From assembly GCF_003008575.1 (NCBI RefSeq), contig NZ_CP027667.1, forward strand, positions 2,222,501 to 2,286,500: 64,000 nucleotides of DNA, in the 5' to 3' direction. Below the pieces are notes generated by a model that had not been told where the DNA came from, ran no database searches, and saw only the letters and a list, made by a program, of their open reading frames with translations. The DNA is from Melaminivora suipulveris. GTDB taxonomy: Bacteria; Pseudomonadota; Gammaproteobacteria; Burkholderiales; Burkholderiaceae_C. The stretch's first letter is position 1, and every line of letters begins with the position of its first letter. The translations under genes and the position numbers were made by a program. Below, piece by piece: positions 41,501 to 50,215 of the stretch.

Positions 41501-43961
41501 CTCAGCCGGACGATTGGTGGGCTCGACGGTTTAGCAAAGGCGACTTGCGGCGTGTCATTGCCGCCGAGCATACTGGGTTGCTGGAGCGACCTGTGCGAGA
41601 AGCCCTTGAGAGCCGCTTCAAGTCCAAGCAGCCCAAACCATGGTTTGAGAATCTGCTCTCCGCGACGCCCACGCTGGAGATGGGGGTGGATATTGGCGAT
41701 TTGTCGTCGGTGTTGTTGTGCTCGGTGCCTCCCAACCAAGCCAGCTTTTTGCAACGGGTAGGCCGGGCTGGGCGTCGTGACGGCAATGCCCTGACTACCA
41801 CGCTGGCAGATGGCAACAGCCCCCATGACCTGTACTTTTTCGCCGAAACCCAGGAGATGCTGTCGGGTGAGGTGGCGCCGCCTGGGGTGTTCTTGCAGGC
41901 TGCTGAGGTGTTGCGTCGGCAATTGTTTGCGTTTTGCATGGACGACTGGGTGGCCAGCCTGAACAACATTTCAGCGTTGCCTGACAAGACCTCGCAGGCA
42001 CTTGATGCGATGGACCAGGGTAAGCAGGAGCGCTTCCCGTACGTATTCAGCAACTATGTGCTGGCGCACGAGGAACGGTTGTTTCAGGGCTTTGTGCAGT
42101 TGCTGTCGGGTGATATTGACGATGTGGTCACTGCGAGGCTGTGGGACTTCATGCAGGGGCAAGGTGAGTCTGACGGACTTCGCACTCGTTTGTTGAAGGC
42201 CCTTGAGGAACTGCAGGAAGAGCGACGTACCTACAAAAAGCGCAAGGATGAGCTCGATAAGGTGCGCGCAAAAGTACAGCAAAAGCCCCAGGACGATTCC
42301 ACGCGCGCTGAAATTGACAACCTGCTGCGTGAGCGGGACAAATTGCTGGAGCTAATTAAAGAAATCAACACGCGTGACCTGCTGAACACCCTGACCGACG
42401 CGGGCTTGCTTCCGAACTACGCATTCCCAGAGGCGGGGGTGGAGCTGAAGTCGGTGCTGTGGCGCAAGCGTGCCTCTGATGAGCCGGGGCAGGGCGCCTA
42501 CGTCACCCTGACTACGCAGAAGTACGAGCGCCCCGCGCAGTCAGCGCTTTCGGAATTTGCGCCAGAGAACCGCTTTTACGCTAACCAGCGGCGCGTGGAG
42601 GTGGACCAAATCAACATGAATTTGGCCAAGACGGAAGACTGGCGTTTCTGCCCGTCCTGTCATCACATGCAAAACCTGACGGTAGAGGCAGACACCCATG
42701 TAGCGTGCCCTTCGTGCGGCGATGCGATGTGGTCGGATGCGGCACAACGCCGTACGCTGCTGCGCTTCAAGCAAGCTATTGCCAACAGCAACGACACGGA
42801 TGTGCGCATCGACGACAGTGCAGATGACCGCGAGCCCAAGTATTACGTGCGCCAGCTGATGGCGGATTTCTCCCCCTCACACATTCGCGAGGCATGGCAG
42901 ATTGGCTCGGGTGCTCTGCCGTTCGGTTTTGAATTCATCTCCCGGGTGACATTCCGTGACGTGAACTTTGGCGAGCTCGCCAAGCCTGGCGAGGCGTTCA
43001 AGGTGGCGGACAAGGAATCCTCGCGCCCGGGGTTCAAGCTGTGTAAGCACTGCGGCAAGGTGCAAAAGCCTCCTCGACGAAGCAGCGACCCCAGCGGGCA
43101 AAGCCATAGCTTCGATTGCCCCAAGTACGGGGATGACAGTCCTGCCAACTTGCTGGAGTGCCTGTACCTGTACCGAGAGTTCGAGTCGGAGGCGTTGCGG
43201 ATTCTGGTGCCGTACACCAAGAACGGCATGGACGAGAGCGTGGTCCAGTCCTTCATGGCGGCCGTGCAGTTGGGGCTCAAGCGCCGATTTGGCGGCAAGG
43301 TGGACCACTTGCGCATGGTGTTGCAAGACGAGCCAGGAAAAGACGGTGGGCCGCGCCGCCACTACGTCATGCTGTACGACTCCGTGCCTGGAGGCACAGG
43401 CTATCTGCACCAGTTGCTGGCCCATGATGCGGGCACCTTGTCAGATGTGCTCAAGATGGCGCTGCAGGCGGTCACCAGTTGCTCTTGCAACGACGACCCG
43501 GAAAAGGATGGCTGCTATCGCTGCCTATACCAATATCGCCTGGGGCGCAGCATGGAGCAGGTGTCCCGAGACCAAGCCAAGGCGGTGCTGGGTGAGCTGG
43601 TGGGGGCGCTTGACCAGCTGGAGCGGGTCAAGACGATTTCCGAGATTTTTATCAACCCGAACTTCGACTCGGTCCTGGAGGCGCGCTTTATCGAGTCGCT
43701 GAAGCGCCTCGGTGGTGTTGGCTCTATCCCCATGGTCAAGCTGGTGCAGGACGTGGTGAACGGAAAGTCGGGCTTTGTGTTGGAAGTGGGGGGGCAACGG
43801 TACCGCGTGGAGCCGCAGTGCGATGTGGGCGCTGAGCAAGGGGTACTGGCCGCCAGCAAGCCGGATTTTGTGATTTGGCCCTGGGCAACGGGCTCCAAAC
43901 GCCGCCCCGTTGCCGTGTTTTGCGACGGTTGGGCTTAGAGCGGCTAACAATACCGGAACTT

Positions 43962-44390
43962 GTGCGCGGGATCGAAGTCCCTATCCTGATGAAACGCGCC
44001 TTGATCAGTCAAAAGCTCTGGGAAGAACTTGAGCTGCTGGTGCCTGCTGCCCAGCCCTCGCCCAAGGGAGGGCGCCCTCGGCTGGATGACCGCGCCGCCT
44101 TCAACGGCATCTTGTTCGTCCTGATGACCGGCATCCCGTGGGAGGAGCTGCCCCAGGAGCTGGGCTTTGGCAGCGGCATGACGTGCTGGCGGCGCCTGAG
44201 GCAATGGCAGCGCGAGGGAGTTTGGGACCGGCTGCACCAGGCACTGCTTTGCCGGCTGCGCCAGTATGACCAGATCGACTGGAGCCGAGCAAGTGTCGAT
44301 GGCGCCAGCGTTGCCAGCCCCCGGGGGGTCAGGAGACAGGGCCCAACCCCACGGATCGGGGCAAGCTTGGCAGCAAGCGCCACATCCTGA
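43962..44390 (+). CDS. IS427-like transposase ORF A (copy 2)
   Basis: Identical in translation to ORF A of copy 1 (142 aa, DUF4096-type N-terminus plus the first catalytic Asp), with the same G6 frameshift run. The same frame extends upstream into the helicase gene, so translation could in principle run from the helicase into the transposase. Confidence 0.84.
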   Translation: MRGIEVPILMKRALISQKLWEELELLVPAAQPSPKGGRPRLDDRAAFNGILFVLMTGIPWEELPQELGFGSGMTCWRRLRQWQREGVWDRLHQALLCRLRQYDQIDWSRASVDGASVASPRGVRRQGPTPRIGASLAASATS

Positions 44391-44791
44391 CCGATGCGCG
44401 GGGCGTACCGCTGGCGATCTTGGTCAGCGGTGCCAACCGGCACGACTCGATGCTCTTTGAACAGCTGCTGGACGCTGTGCCAGCGGTGCCTGGCTTGCAA
44501 GGCAGGCCGAGAAAGCGCCCCGACAAGCTCCATGCGGACAAGGGCTACGACTATGCCAAGTGCCGCGCAGCACTGCGCCAGCGCGGCATCCAGGCGCGCA
44601 TCGCGCGGCGCGGCATGCACAGCAGCCAGCGGCTAGGGCGCCACCGCTGGGTGGTGGAGCGCACGCACGCCTGGCTGGCCGGCTTTGGCAAGCTGCGCAT
44701 TCGCTTTGAGCGGCAACTGGGCACCCATCTGGCCTTGCTCAAGCTCGCCTGCGCTGTCATCTGTCTGCGGTGCATGGAACGGTTTTGTTAG
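44327..44791 (+). CDS. IS427-like transposase ORF B (copy 2)
   Basis: The -1 frame continuation with the HADKGYDYAKCR and HRWVVERTHAWL catalytic segments, identical in translation to copy 1 in the part I compared. Confidence 0.82.
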   Translation, partial: GQETGPNPTDRGKLGSKRHILTDARGVPLAILVSGANRHDSMLFEQLLDAVPAVPGLQGRPRKRPDKLHADKGYDYAKCRAALRQRGIQARIARRGMHSSQRLGRHRWVVERTHAWLAGFGKLRIRFERQLGTHLALLKLACAVICLRCMERFC

Positions 44792-45867
44792 CCGCTCTTA
44801 TCACAAGGACTGCCTGCGTGAGGATGCGTTGAAGCGTAGCGCGTTGGTGGCCAGCGGCAGGTTTTGGTGCTGGTCTGTCACGCACAACGATGTGATGGAT
44901 GCCCTTGCTGGCAAACTGGATACCGACTTGGAGTCTCCATTAGCCGGGATGTCTCGACATGACGGTTCCAAGGCTCCTGCCGCAGTACCGCGCGCACAGG
45001 AGAAGGCCTTCACCCAGCATGCAGTAGCCCGCTTGTTGCATTGGCTTGCCACCCCGGCGGATGGCCCAAAGGGTGACCCTGCTGTCGAGCAACTGCAGCG
45101 TAATGCCTTATGGCTGGGCTTATTGTTGGTGCCGAATTCAGAGCAGGACAAATCCACGGGCGCACATCAGCTGGGGCAGTGGCTGCACAGGCTGCCCGGG
45201 CAGGTCAAAGAGCCGGGCAAGGGCTTTGTGTCCAGCATCTCCAAGACGTCGGGGACCTGCCAGTATGTTGGCTGGTGGCCTTTGGTTGCCGCCAAGGGGC
45301 TTCCGCAGAATGCAGACTGGATGGCGCCTGGGGTTCTGGTGCTGGACGAGGCAAAAGCTGAAGATGACGCTGCGCTTCATCTGGCCTGGCGCCAGTGGCT
45401 GCAACTGTTCAACACGGCTCAGTCGCTGCCAGGAATGTGGCTTGTCACCGCCAGCGGACTGGACCAGCACGATTACGACGGCCTGCCCCCCTTGGCCACA
45501 CTCGCGGCCGCGCAGCCATCTGAGCAAACGTCTTTGAACGGCGCGTGGTTGGAGGTCCTTGAGCAGCTTTTGGACCCTCTCAAGCCGGGTATGGTTCGGT
45601 TGGCGCAGGCCGGAGCGGCTGTGCCGGACATCGGTCCCGAACTGGCAGACGACAAGGGCCGTGTTGTAGCCGACGCCGAGATGGTTTGGGCAGCTGCCCA
45701 TGTGGCGGTTCTTCGGCCGGACCAGGCAGATATGGTGCAGGTGTGGACCGCGCAAGGGTGGACGGTGCTGTGTCTTGATGAGGACCTGACACAGTGCACG
45801 GCGCAGCCTTGGGAGAAGACAGTTGCAACGGCATTGGGTCTGACCATCGAAAACCAGGAGTAGAACT

Positions 45868-47985
45868 TTGAGCTTCAAACCCAAGGTTGCGTTGAGCAAC
45901 GATTTTCTGCTTCAGCTGGCCAAGTTGCCCGCCAAGGTTCACACCAAGGTGATGAAGTGGGCCATCCAGTTTCAGGCCGACCCTAAGAGTACCGGCATCA
46001 ATTACGAGAACATCAATGGCGCACGCGACCCAAATCTCAAGTCGGTTCGGATTGACGGTGACTGGCGCGGTATCGTTTTCAAGCCTTCTGCCGGTGACGT
46101 GTATGTGCTGCTGTATGTGGACCACCACGACGACGCCTACCGCTGGGGCGAAAATCGTAAGCTGACCATCAACCCCGTCACCGGGGCGATGCAGATGCTG
46201 ACTTTTGAAAGCGTCACGCAGCAGGTGCCGGAGGAAGCTCCAAGCACCAAGGCCGCGGTGGCGGAAGGCGTAGTGGAGGACTCCGTGGCAACGGTGGCTC
46301 CAACCCTCTTTGGAGAAATGGAAGACCGAGATTTGATGAGCCTCGGCGTGCCGCAAGAGTTGCTCGGTTTCGTTCGCAGCATCGCCAGTGAAGACGAGCT
46401 GGATGCCAAGCAGGCGCAGCTTCCGATGGAGGCATACGAAGGCCTATTCCTTGTTGCGGCAGGCGACACGGTCAGTCAGGTGCTCAATGCCCGTGAGACG
46501 CGGGTGGACAAGGTCATCGATACCCAGGACTTCGCAGCAGCGCTGGCCACGCCAGAGTCGCAATCGCGGTTCGTTATGGTGAGCGACGACGAGTCCATGA
46601 CCGCCATCTTGAATGCGCCGCTTGCGCAATGGCGTGTGTTTCTGCATCCCACCCAGAAAAAGCTCACTGTTGGAGACCGCAGTGGTCCCGTGCGAGTGCT
46701 GGGCGGCGCTGGCACGGGCAAGACCGTCCTGGCCATGCACCGGGCCAAATGGTTGGCAGAGAACCGGACCGAGGCGAACCAGAAGGTGCTTGTCACCACC
46801 TTCACCAAGAACCTCGCTGCCGACATTGAGCAGAACCTTCGCACGCTGTGCAGTAGCGAGACGTTCGCCAAGCTGGAGGTCCGCAATCTGGACGCCTGGG
46901 TTAATGCCTTCATGCGCAGCCGCAAGCTGGAACACCGTATCGTGTACGACCGCAAGCAGGATGCTGCGCACCAGGCGTGGCAAGCGGCGTTGGCTGTGAA
47001 GGACTCGGCTCTCGACCTGCCGGACAACTTCTACGAGAGCGAACTGGAGCAAGTGGTTCTTGCGCAAGGCATCACTACGCTGGACCAGTACCGGACGGCC
47101 CGACGTACGGGGCGCGGGGTGATTCTGAGTCGTGCCAAACGCGATGCGATATGGCCGGTGTTTGAGGAATACCGTGGTCAGCTAGCATCGCGCAAGCTCA
47201 AGGAAGTGGATGATGCTTACCGCGAGGTCGCCGATGTGCTGAATGCAGAGGCTCAAAGCTCCAAGCCCCTCTACAGTGCCATCGTCGCAGACGAAACCCA
47301 GGATTTGGGGCCGCAAGCGCTGCGTTTACTCCGCGCCTTGGTGCCGGCCGGCCCGAACGACCTCTTTTTTGTCGGAGATGGTCATCAACGCATCTACAGC
47401 CGCAACAAGGCTGCGATGAGCCGCTGCGGTATCGACATCAGGGGCCGCGCCAAAAAGCTGTACCTCAACTACCGCACCACCGACGAAATTCGCCGACAGG
47501 CCGTGGCGTTGCTGGAAGGCTGTGAAATTGACGACCTGGACGATGGCCGTGATGAGACCAAACGCTACAAGTCTTTGTCGCACGGCCCAGTACCCACTGT
47601 TGTGAATGTCGAGGGCATTGAGGCTGCAGCAACGCACGCCATTGAATTCGTCCGGCAATGGAGCGCCGCGCAGGGTGATGGAGGACCGCTGTCGTTCTGC
47701 GTCATTGCTTCCAGCGAAAAAAGCCGGGACGCAATGGCAGGGCTGATGCAGGCGGCGGGCTTGCGGTGTATCGCCATCACGGCGCAAAGCAACCATGCCG
47801 ACGCCCGTGATGTGGTCCATTTGGCCACTATGCATCGTGCCAAGGGGCTCGAGTTCGATTGCGTGATTGTGGTCGCACCCAAGGGTTACTTAGGCATACC
47901 CGAGGAGACCGAGACTCAGCGCAAGTTACTGTACGTTGCGTTGACCCGCGCAAAGCGCGGAGCCATGCTGTTGAAGTTGGGGTAG
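45868..47985 (+). CDS. RelE-like domain fused to UvrD/Rep helicase
   Basis: A 705-aa fusion. Residues 1-95 look like a RelE/ParE-type toxin fold (LAKLPAKVHTKVMKWAIQF, then VRIDGDWRGIVFKP and VLLYVDHHDDAYRWG). After a linker comes a superfamily 1 helicase: Walker A LGGAGTGKTVLAMH (about residue 277), TTFTKNLAADI, Walker B VADETQDLGPQAL (about 471), GDGHQRIYSRN, then TMHRAKGLEFDCV and YVALTRAKRG near the end. The start is TTG, 4 bp after the helicase-pseudogene stop, so it belongs to the same operon. No nuclease domain was recognised. It is the last gene of the island. Confidence 0.87.
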   Translation: MSFKPKVALSNDFLLQLAKLPAKVHTKVMKWAIQFQADPKSTGINYENINGARDPNLKSVRIDGDWRGIVFKPSAGDVYVLLYVDHHDDAYRWGENRKLTINPVTGAMQMLTFESVTQQVPEEAPSTKAAVAEGVVEDSVATVAPTLFGEMEDRDLMSLGVPQELLGFVRSIASEDELDAKQAQLPMEAYEGLFLVAAGDTVSQVLNARETRVDKVIDTQDFAAALATPESQSRFVMVSDDESMTAILNAPLAQWRVFLHPTQKKLTVGDRSGPVRVLGGAGTGKTVLAMHRAKWLAENRTEANQKVLVTTFTKNLAADIEQNLRTLCSSETFAKLEVRNLDAWVNAFMRSRKLEHRIVYDRKQDAAHQAWQAALAVKDSALDLPDNFYESELEQVVLAQGITTLDQYRTARRTGRGVILSRAKRDAIWPVFEEYRGQLASRKLKEVDDAYREVADVLNAEAQSSKPLYSAIVADETQDLGPQALRLLRALVPAGPNDLFFVGDGHQRIYSRNKAAMSRCGIDIRGRAKKLYLNYRTTDEIRRQAVALLEGCEIDDLDDGRDETKRYKSLSHGPVPTVVNVEGIEAAATHAIEFVRQWSAAQGDGGPLSFCVIASSEKSRDAMAGLMQAAGLRCIAITAQSNHADARDVVHLATMHRAKGLEFDCVIVVAPKGYLGIPEETETQRKLLYVALTRAKRGAMLLKLG

Positions 47986-48172
47986 CCTCTGGTAGTTCCT
48001 GGCGGGTACAATTGGGTGACTCCAAAGTACTGGCAAAATTTTGGCAATGTTTGGGGTGAGCGAGTGCGGATGACTGCGTTTGACAGCGGGTTACTGTTTT
48101 CGAGTGCGGTCTAAGTTATTGATTTTGTTAGGAATTGCGTTTGGTTCCGTGCACGCTGCGCACAAGGATTTC
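47986..48172. other. Island right end, no gene seen
   Basis: 187 bp without a gene. It contains ACTGGCAAAATTTTGGCAAT (48029-48048), similar to motifs near the left end, and CAAGGATTTCGATTGAAAATCCTTG (48162-48186), an inverted repeat overlapping the attR crossover region. Confidence 0.5.
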
Positions 48173-48219
48173 GATTGAAAATCCTTGTATCGGCGGTTCG
48201 ATTCCGTCCCAGGCCACCA
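48173..48219 (+). repeat. attR: duplicate of the tRNA-Phe 3' end
   Basis: A 47-bp copy of 22239-22285 with one mismatch in the variable loop. It is followed after 9 bp by a terminator hairpin of the kind expected directly behind a tRNA gene, which marks the original chromosomal junction. Confidence 0.88.
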
Positions 48220-48227
48220 AAACAGAA

Positions 48228-48256
48228 AGCCCCTGACGACTCGTCAGGGGCTTTTT
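48228..48256 (+). terminator. Original tRNA-Phe terminator
   Basis: GCCCCTGACGA and TCGTCAGGGGC form an 11-bp stem followed by TTTTT. It now lies about 26 kb from the tRNA it presumably served, and may also end the convergent cytochrome gene. Confidence 0.85.
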
Positions 48257-48366
48257 CGTTGGCGGCGTCGAAACGGCATAGCCATGAAAAAACCGGTCCG
48301 TCGTCGCCGACTGGACCGGTGATCGGACAGCCCCGCGCACGCAAACCACGCGGCGCAGCCCAGGTG

Positions 48367-48906
48367 TCAGTTGCCCGACGCTGCGGAGGCCGGTGCCGAG
48401 GCACCTTCTGCAGCCGGTGCTGCGGGTTCTTCAAACTTGGCACCAGCGGCGTTGGCCATGTAGGCCACGCCTCGGGCAATTTCGACATCGTTGAATTCGC
48501 CGCCACCTTGCGGAGGCATGGCGCCCTTGCCTGCCAGAGCGGAATGCACCAGCGCTTCGAAGCCGGTCTGCAGGCGCGGCCCCCAGGTGGCGACATCGCC
48601 CAGCTTGGGGGCGCCGGCAGCGCCCGTGGCGTGGCAGGCGGCGCACTGGCCCTGATACACCGCCTCGCCGGCGCGTAAGGGGCGGTTGGCGTCGCGGATC
48701 TCGACCAAGCCGATCTTCTGGATGCGGTGCGCCACGGCCTGTTCCGGATTGGCCGCGCCGGTCGCCGGCTTGTTGCCCGAGGTCACGAACATGACCAGTC
48801 CGATGATGGCAAACACCGGCAGCACGAAGGCCAGGATGACGGTAACCAGCAATTGCCTGGGGTTCTGGATGGGCCCGGTGTGCGCTGCGTCGTGGGTGTC
48901 GCTCAT
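48367..48906 (-). CDS. Membrane-anchored c-type cytochrome (cytochrome c5-like)
   Basis: A 179-aa protein with an N-terminal membrane segment (about residues 18-40, LLVTVILAFVLPVFAIIGLV) and a C-terminal cytochrome c domain. The heme motif is CAACH in YQGQCAACHATG, and a downstream Met in GKGAMPPQGG is the likely axial ligand. It ends in an Ala/Pro-rich tail. Probably a periplasm-facing electron carrier. The ATG at 48906 gives MSDTHDA; an in-frame start 11 codons upstream is less likely. It is the first chromosomal gene right of the island. Confidence 0.88.
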   Translation of the reverse strand: MSDTHDAAHTGPIQNPRQLLVTVILAFVLPVFAIIGLVMFVTSGNKPATGAANPEQAVAHRIQKIGLVEIRDANRPLRAGEAVYQGQCAACHATGAAGAPKLGDVATWGPRLQTGFEALVHSALAGKGAMPPQGGGEFNDVEIARGVAYMANAAGAKFEEPAAPAAEGASAPASAASGN

Positions 48907-49018
48907 GCGGATGTCCTCGGAAGGCTTGTTGTATGTCAAGGAGAGGCGGAAAACAGCTTTTCATTATAAGAGCCGCACCCGCCACCCTCTTGGGAGCGCC
49001 GCTGCGGTCAGCCGTTAG

Positions 49019-50215
49019 GGAAGGTCTGCAAAACCTCTCGTCATCCCGAGTGGCATGAAGCCTGACGACAGGCGACGATGGCGTTCATGAACCAGATCAC
49101 GCTTGGCCTTGAGCCGCTGCCCAAAAAGACCCGCAAGGAGGTCTTCCTCGAAGAGATGAACCAGGTCGTGCCCTGGGCGGCGCTGGTGACGCTCATTCAA
49201 CCGCACGCGAGCGGCGCGCATCAGGCGCTGGGCGGACGCCCGCGGTTTGCCGTGGAGACGATGCTGCGCATCCACTGCCTGCAGCTGTGGTGGAACCTGA
49301 GCGATCCGGCCATGGAGGAGGAACTGCACGAGCGTCCGCTATACCGCCGCTTCGTCGGCCTGGACGGTGCCGCGCGACTGCCTGACGAGACGACCATTTT
49401 GCGGTTTCGGCACCTGCTGGAAAAGCACGAGCTGGCGCCCCAGGTGTTGGCTGCGATCAACGCGACCTTGGCCCAGCAGGGCCTGATGCTCAAGACCGGC
49501 ACGGTGGTCGATGCCACCATCATTGCCGCGCCGAGTTCGACCAAGAACCGCAAGGGTGAGCGCGACCCAGAGATGCACCAGAGCAAGAAGGGCAACCAAT
49601 GGCACTTCGGGATGAAGGCGCACATCGGTGTGGATGCCGCCTCGGGTTTGGTGCACACGGTGGTTGGCACCGCAGCCAACGTGGCCGACGTGACCCAAGC
49701 GGCGAACTTGTTGCATGGCCAGGAGGCCGATGCCTGGGGCGATGCGGGCTACCAGGGCGTGGACAAGCGCGAGGAGTTCAAGGGCAGCAAAGTGCGTTGG
49801 GAAGTGGCAATGCGCCCGGGCAAGCGCCGCGCCCTTGATCCCGAGCGCGAGTTGCATCAGCTACTGGAGAAGGCCGAGAAGCTCAAGGCCAGCATCCGTG
49901 CCAAGGTCGAGCACCCATTTCGACTCGTCAAACAGCAATTTGGCTACGCCAAGGTCCGCTACCTGGGGCTGGCCAAAAACACGGCGCGCCTCACGATGCT
50001 GTTTGCGCTGGGCAATTTGTGGATGGCGCGTCGGCAGTTGATGCCAGCGCAGGGATGAGTGCGTCCGCACCGTGCCCGACAGGTGCGGCGGTGGTCGCTG
50101 GTGCTGAGATTTGCCACCAAATCTGCTCGAAATTCGCCGCTAGTTCCGCATCACGATACGGCCGCCATGCCGATCCGCCCGTCAGCCCTGATGAACGAGG
50201 TTTTGCAGACCTTCC
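49019..50215 (+). mobile_element. IS5-family element, copy 2
   Basis: A 1197-bp element with perfect 19-bp terminal inverted repeats (GGAAGGTCTGCAAAACCTC) and TTAG target duplications (49015-49018 and 50216-50219). It has the same orientation as copy 1 at 22561. It lies outside the island, between the cytochrome gene and the efflux operon. Confidence 0.93.
49078..50058 (+). CDS. IS5-family transposase (copy 2)
   Basis: A 326-aa DDE transposase whose translation matches copy 1 throughout (VVDATIIAAPSS, AWGDAGYQGVD, EHPFRLVKQQFGY catalytic regions). Complete. Confidence 0.93.
   Translation: MAFMNQITLGLEPLPKKTRKEVFLEEMNQVVPWAALVTLIQPHASGAHQALGGRPRFAVETMLRIHCLQLWWNLSDPAMEEELHERPLYRRFVGLDGAARLPDETTILRFRHLLEKHELAPQVLAAINATLAQQGLMLKTGTVVDATIIAAPSSTKNRKGERDPEMHQSKKGNQWHFGMKAHIGVDAASGLVHTVVGTAANVADVTQAANLLHGQEADAWGDAGYQGVDKREEFKGSKVRWEVAMRPGKRRALDPERELHQLLEKAEKLKASIRAKVEHPFRLVKQQFGYAKVRYLGLAKNTARLTMLFALGNLWMARRQLMPAQG

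Larger units (their letters stand above)
43938..44797 (+). mobile_element. IS5-family (IS427-like) element, copy 2
   Basis: The same 860-bp element as at 25878, in the same orientation, with the 3-bp duplication TTA (43935-43937 and 44798-44800). It interrupts the DUF1998 helicase between GWA and YHKD. Only one base difference from copy 1 was seen (C at 44521), so the two transposed recently or are kept identical. Confidence 0.93.
38600..45863 (+). pseudogene. YprA/DUF1998 giant helicase, frameshifted and IS-interrupted
   Basis: After removing the IS (43938-44797 plus one TTA) and restoring one lost base near 39823 (GAGCGCAG, probably once GAGGCGCAG), a frame of about 2133 aa results. Motifs in order: Walker A GTGSGKTE (about residues 99-106), DELH box (VVDELHTFDGAQ), multiple cysteine clusters (CSQCRTTGW, CVACG, CPACGEQDE), motifs V-VI (GVDIGDLSS, QRVGRAGRRDG), a coiled-coil stretch, CPSC/CKHC zinc ribbons, and the DUF1998/MZB block LYDSVPGGTGYL with SCSCND and CYRCLYQYR. 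The IS falls inside the FCDGWA-YHKD motif of the C-terminal domain. This family includes helicases of DISARM (DrmA/DrmB relatives), Dpd and Druantia (DruE); the length and architecture resemble DruE most. Two lesions make it a probable null. Confidence 0.85.
22239..48219 (+). mobile_element. Genomic island integrated in tRNA-Phe
   Basis: About 26 kb bounded by 47-bp direct repeats of the 3' end of tRNA-Phe (22239-22285 and 48173-48219, one mismatch). The inside is accessory DNA: five complete or partial insertion sequences and a defence-type gene cluster. The outside is ordinary chromosome, and the terminator expected behind tRNA-Phe is found beyond the right repeat. No integrase, excisionase or replication gene is visible, so the element appears immobilised. 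Confidence 0.88.

Noticed and set aside
39838..43938. The second part of the DUF1998 helicase as a separate gene starting at GTG 39838
   Set aside because: Its sequence continues the upstream frame directly, with matching domain order; a frameshift in one gene is the simpler reading.
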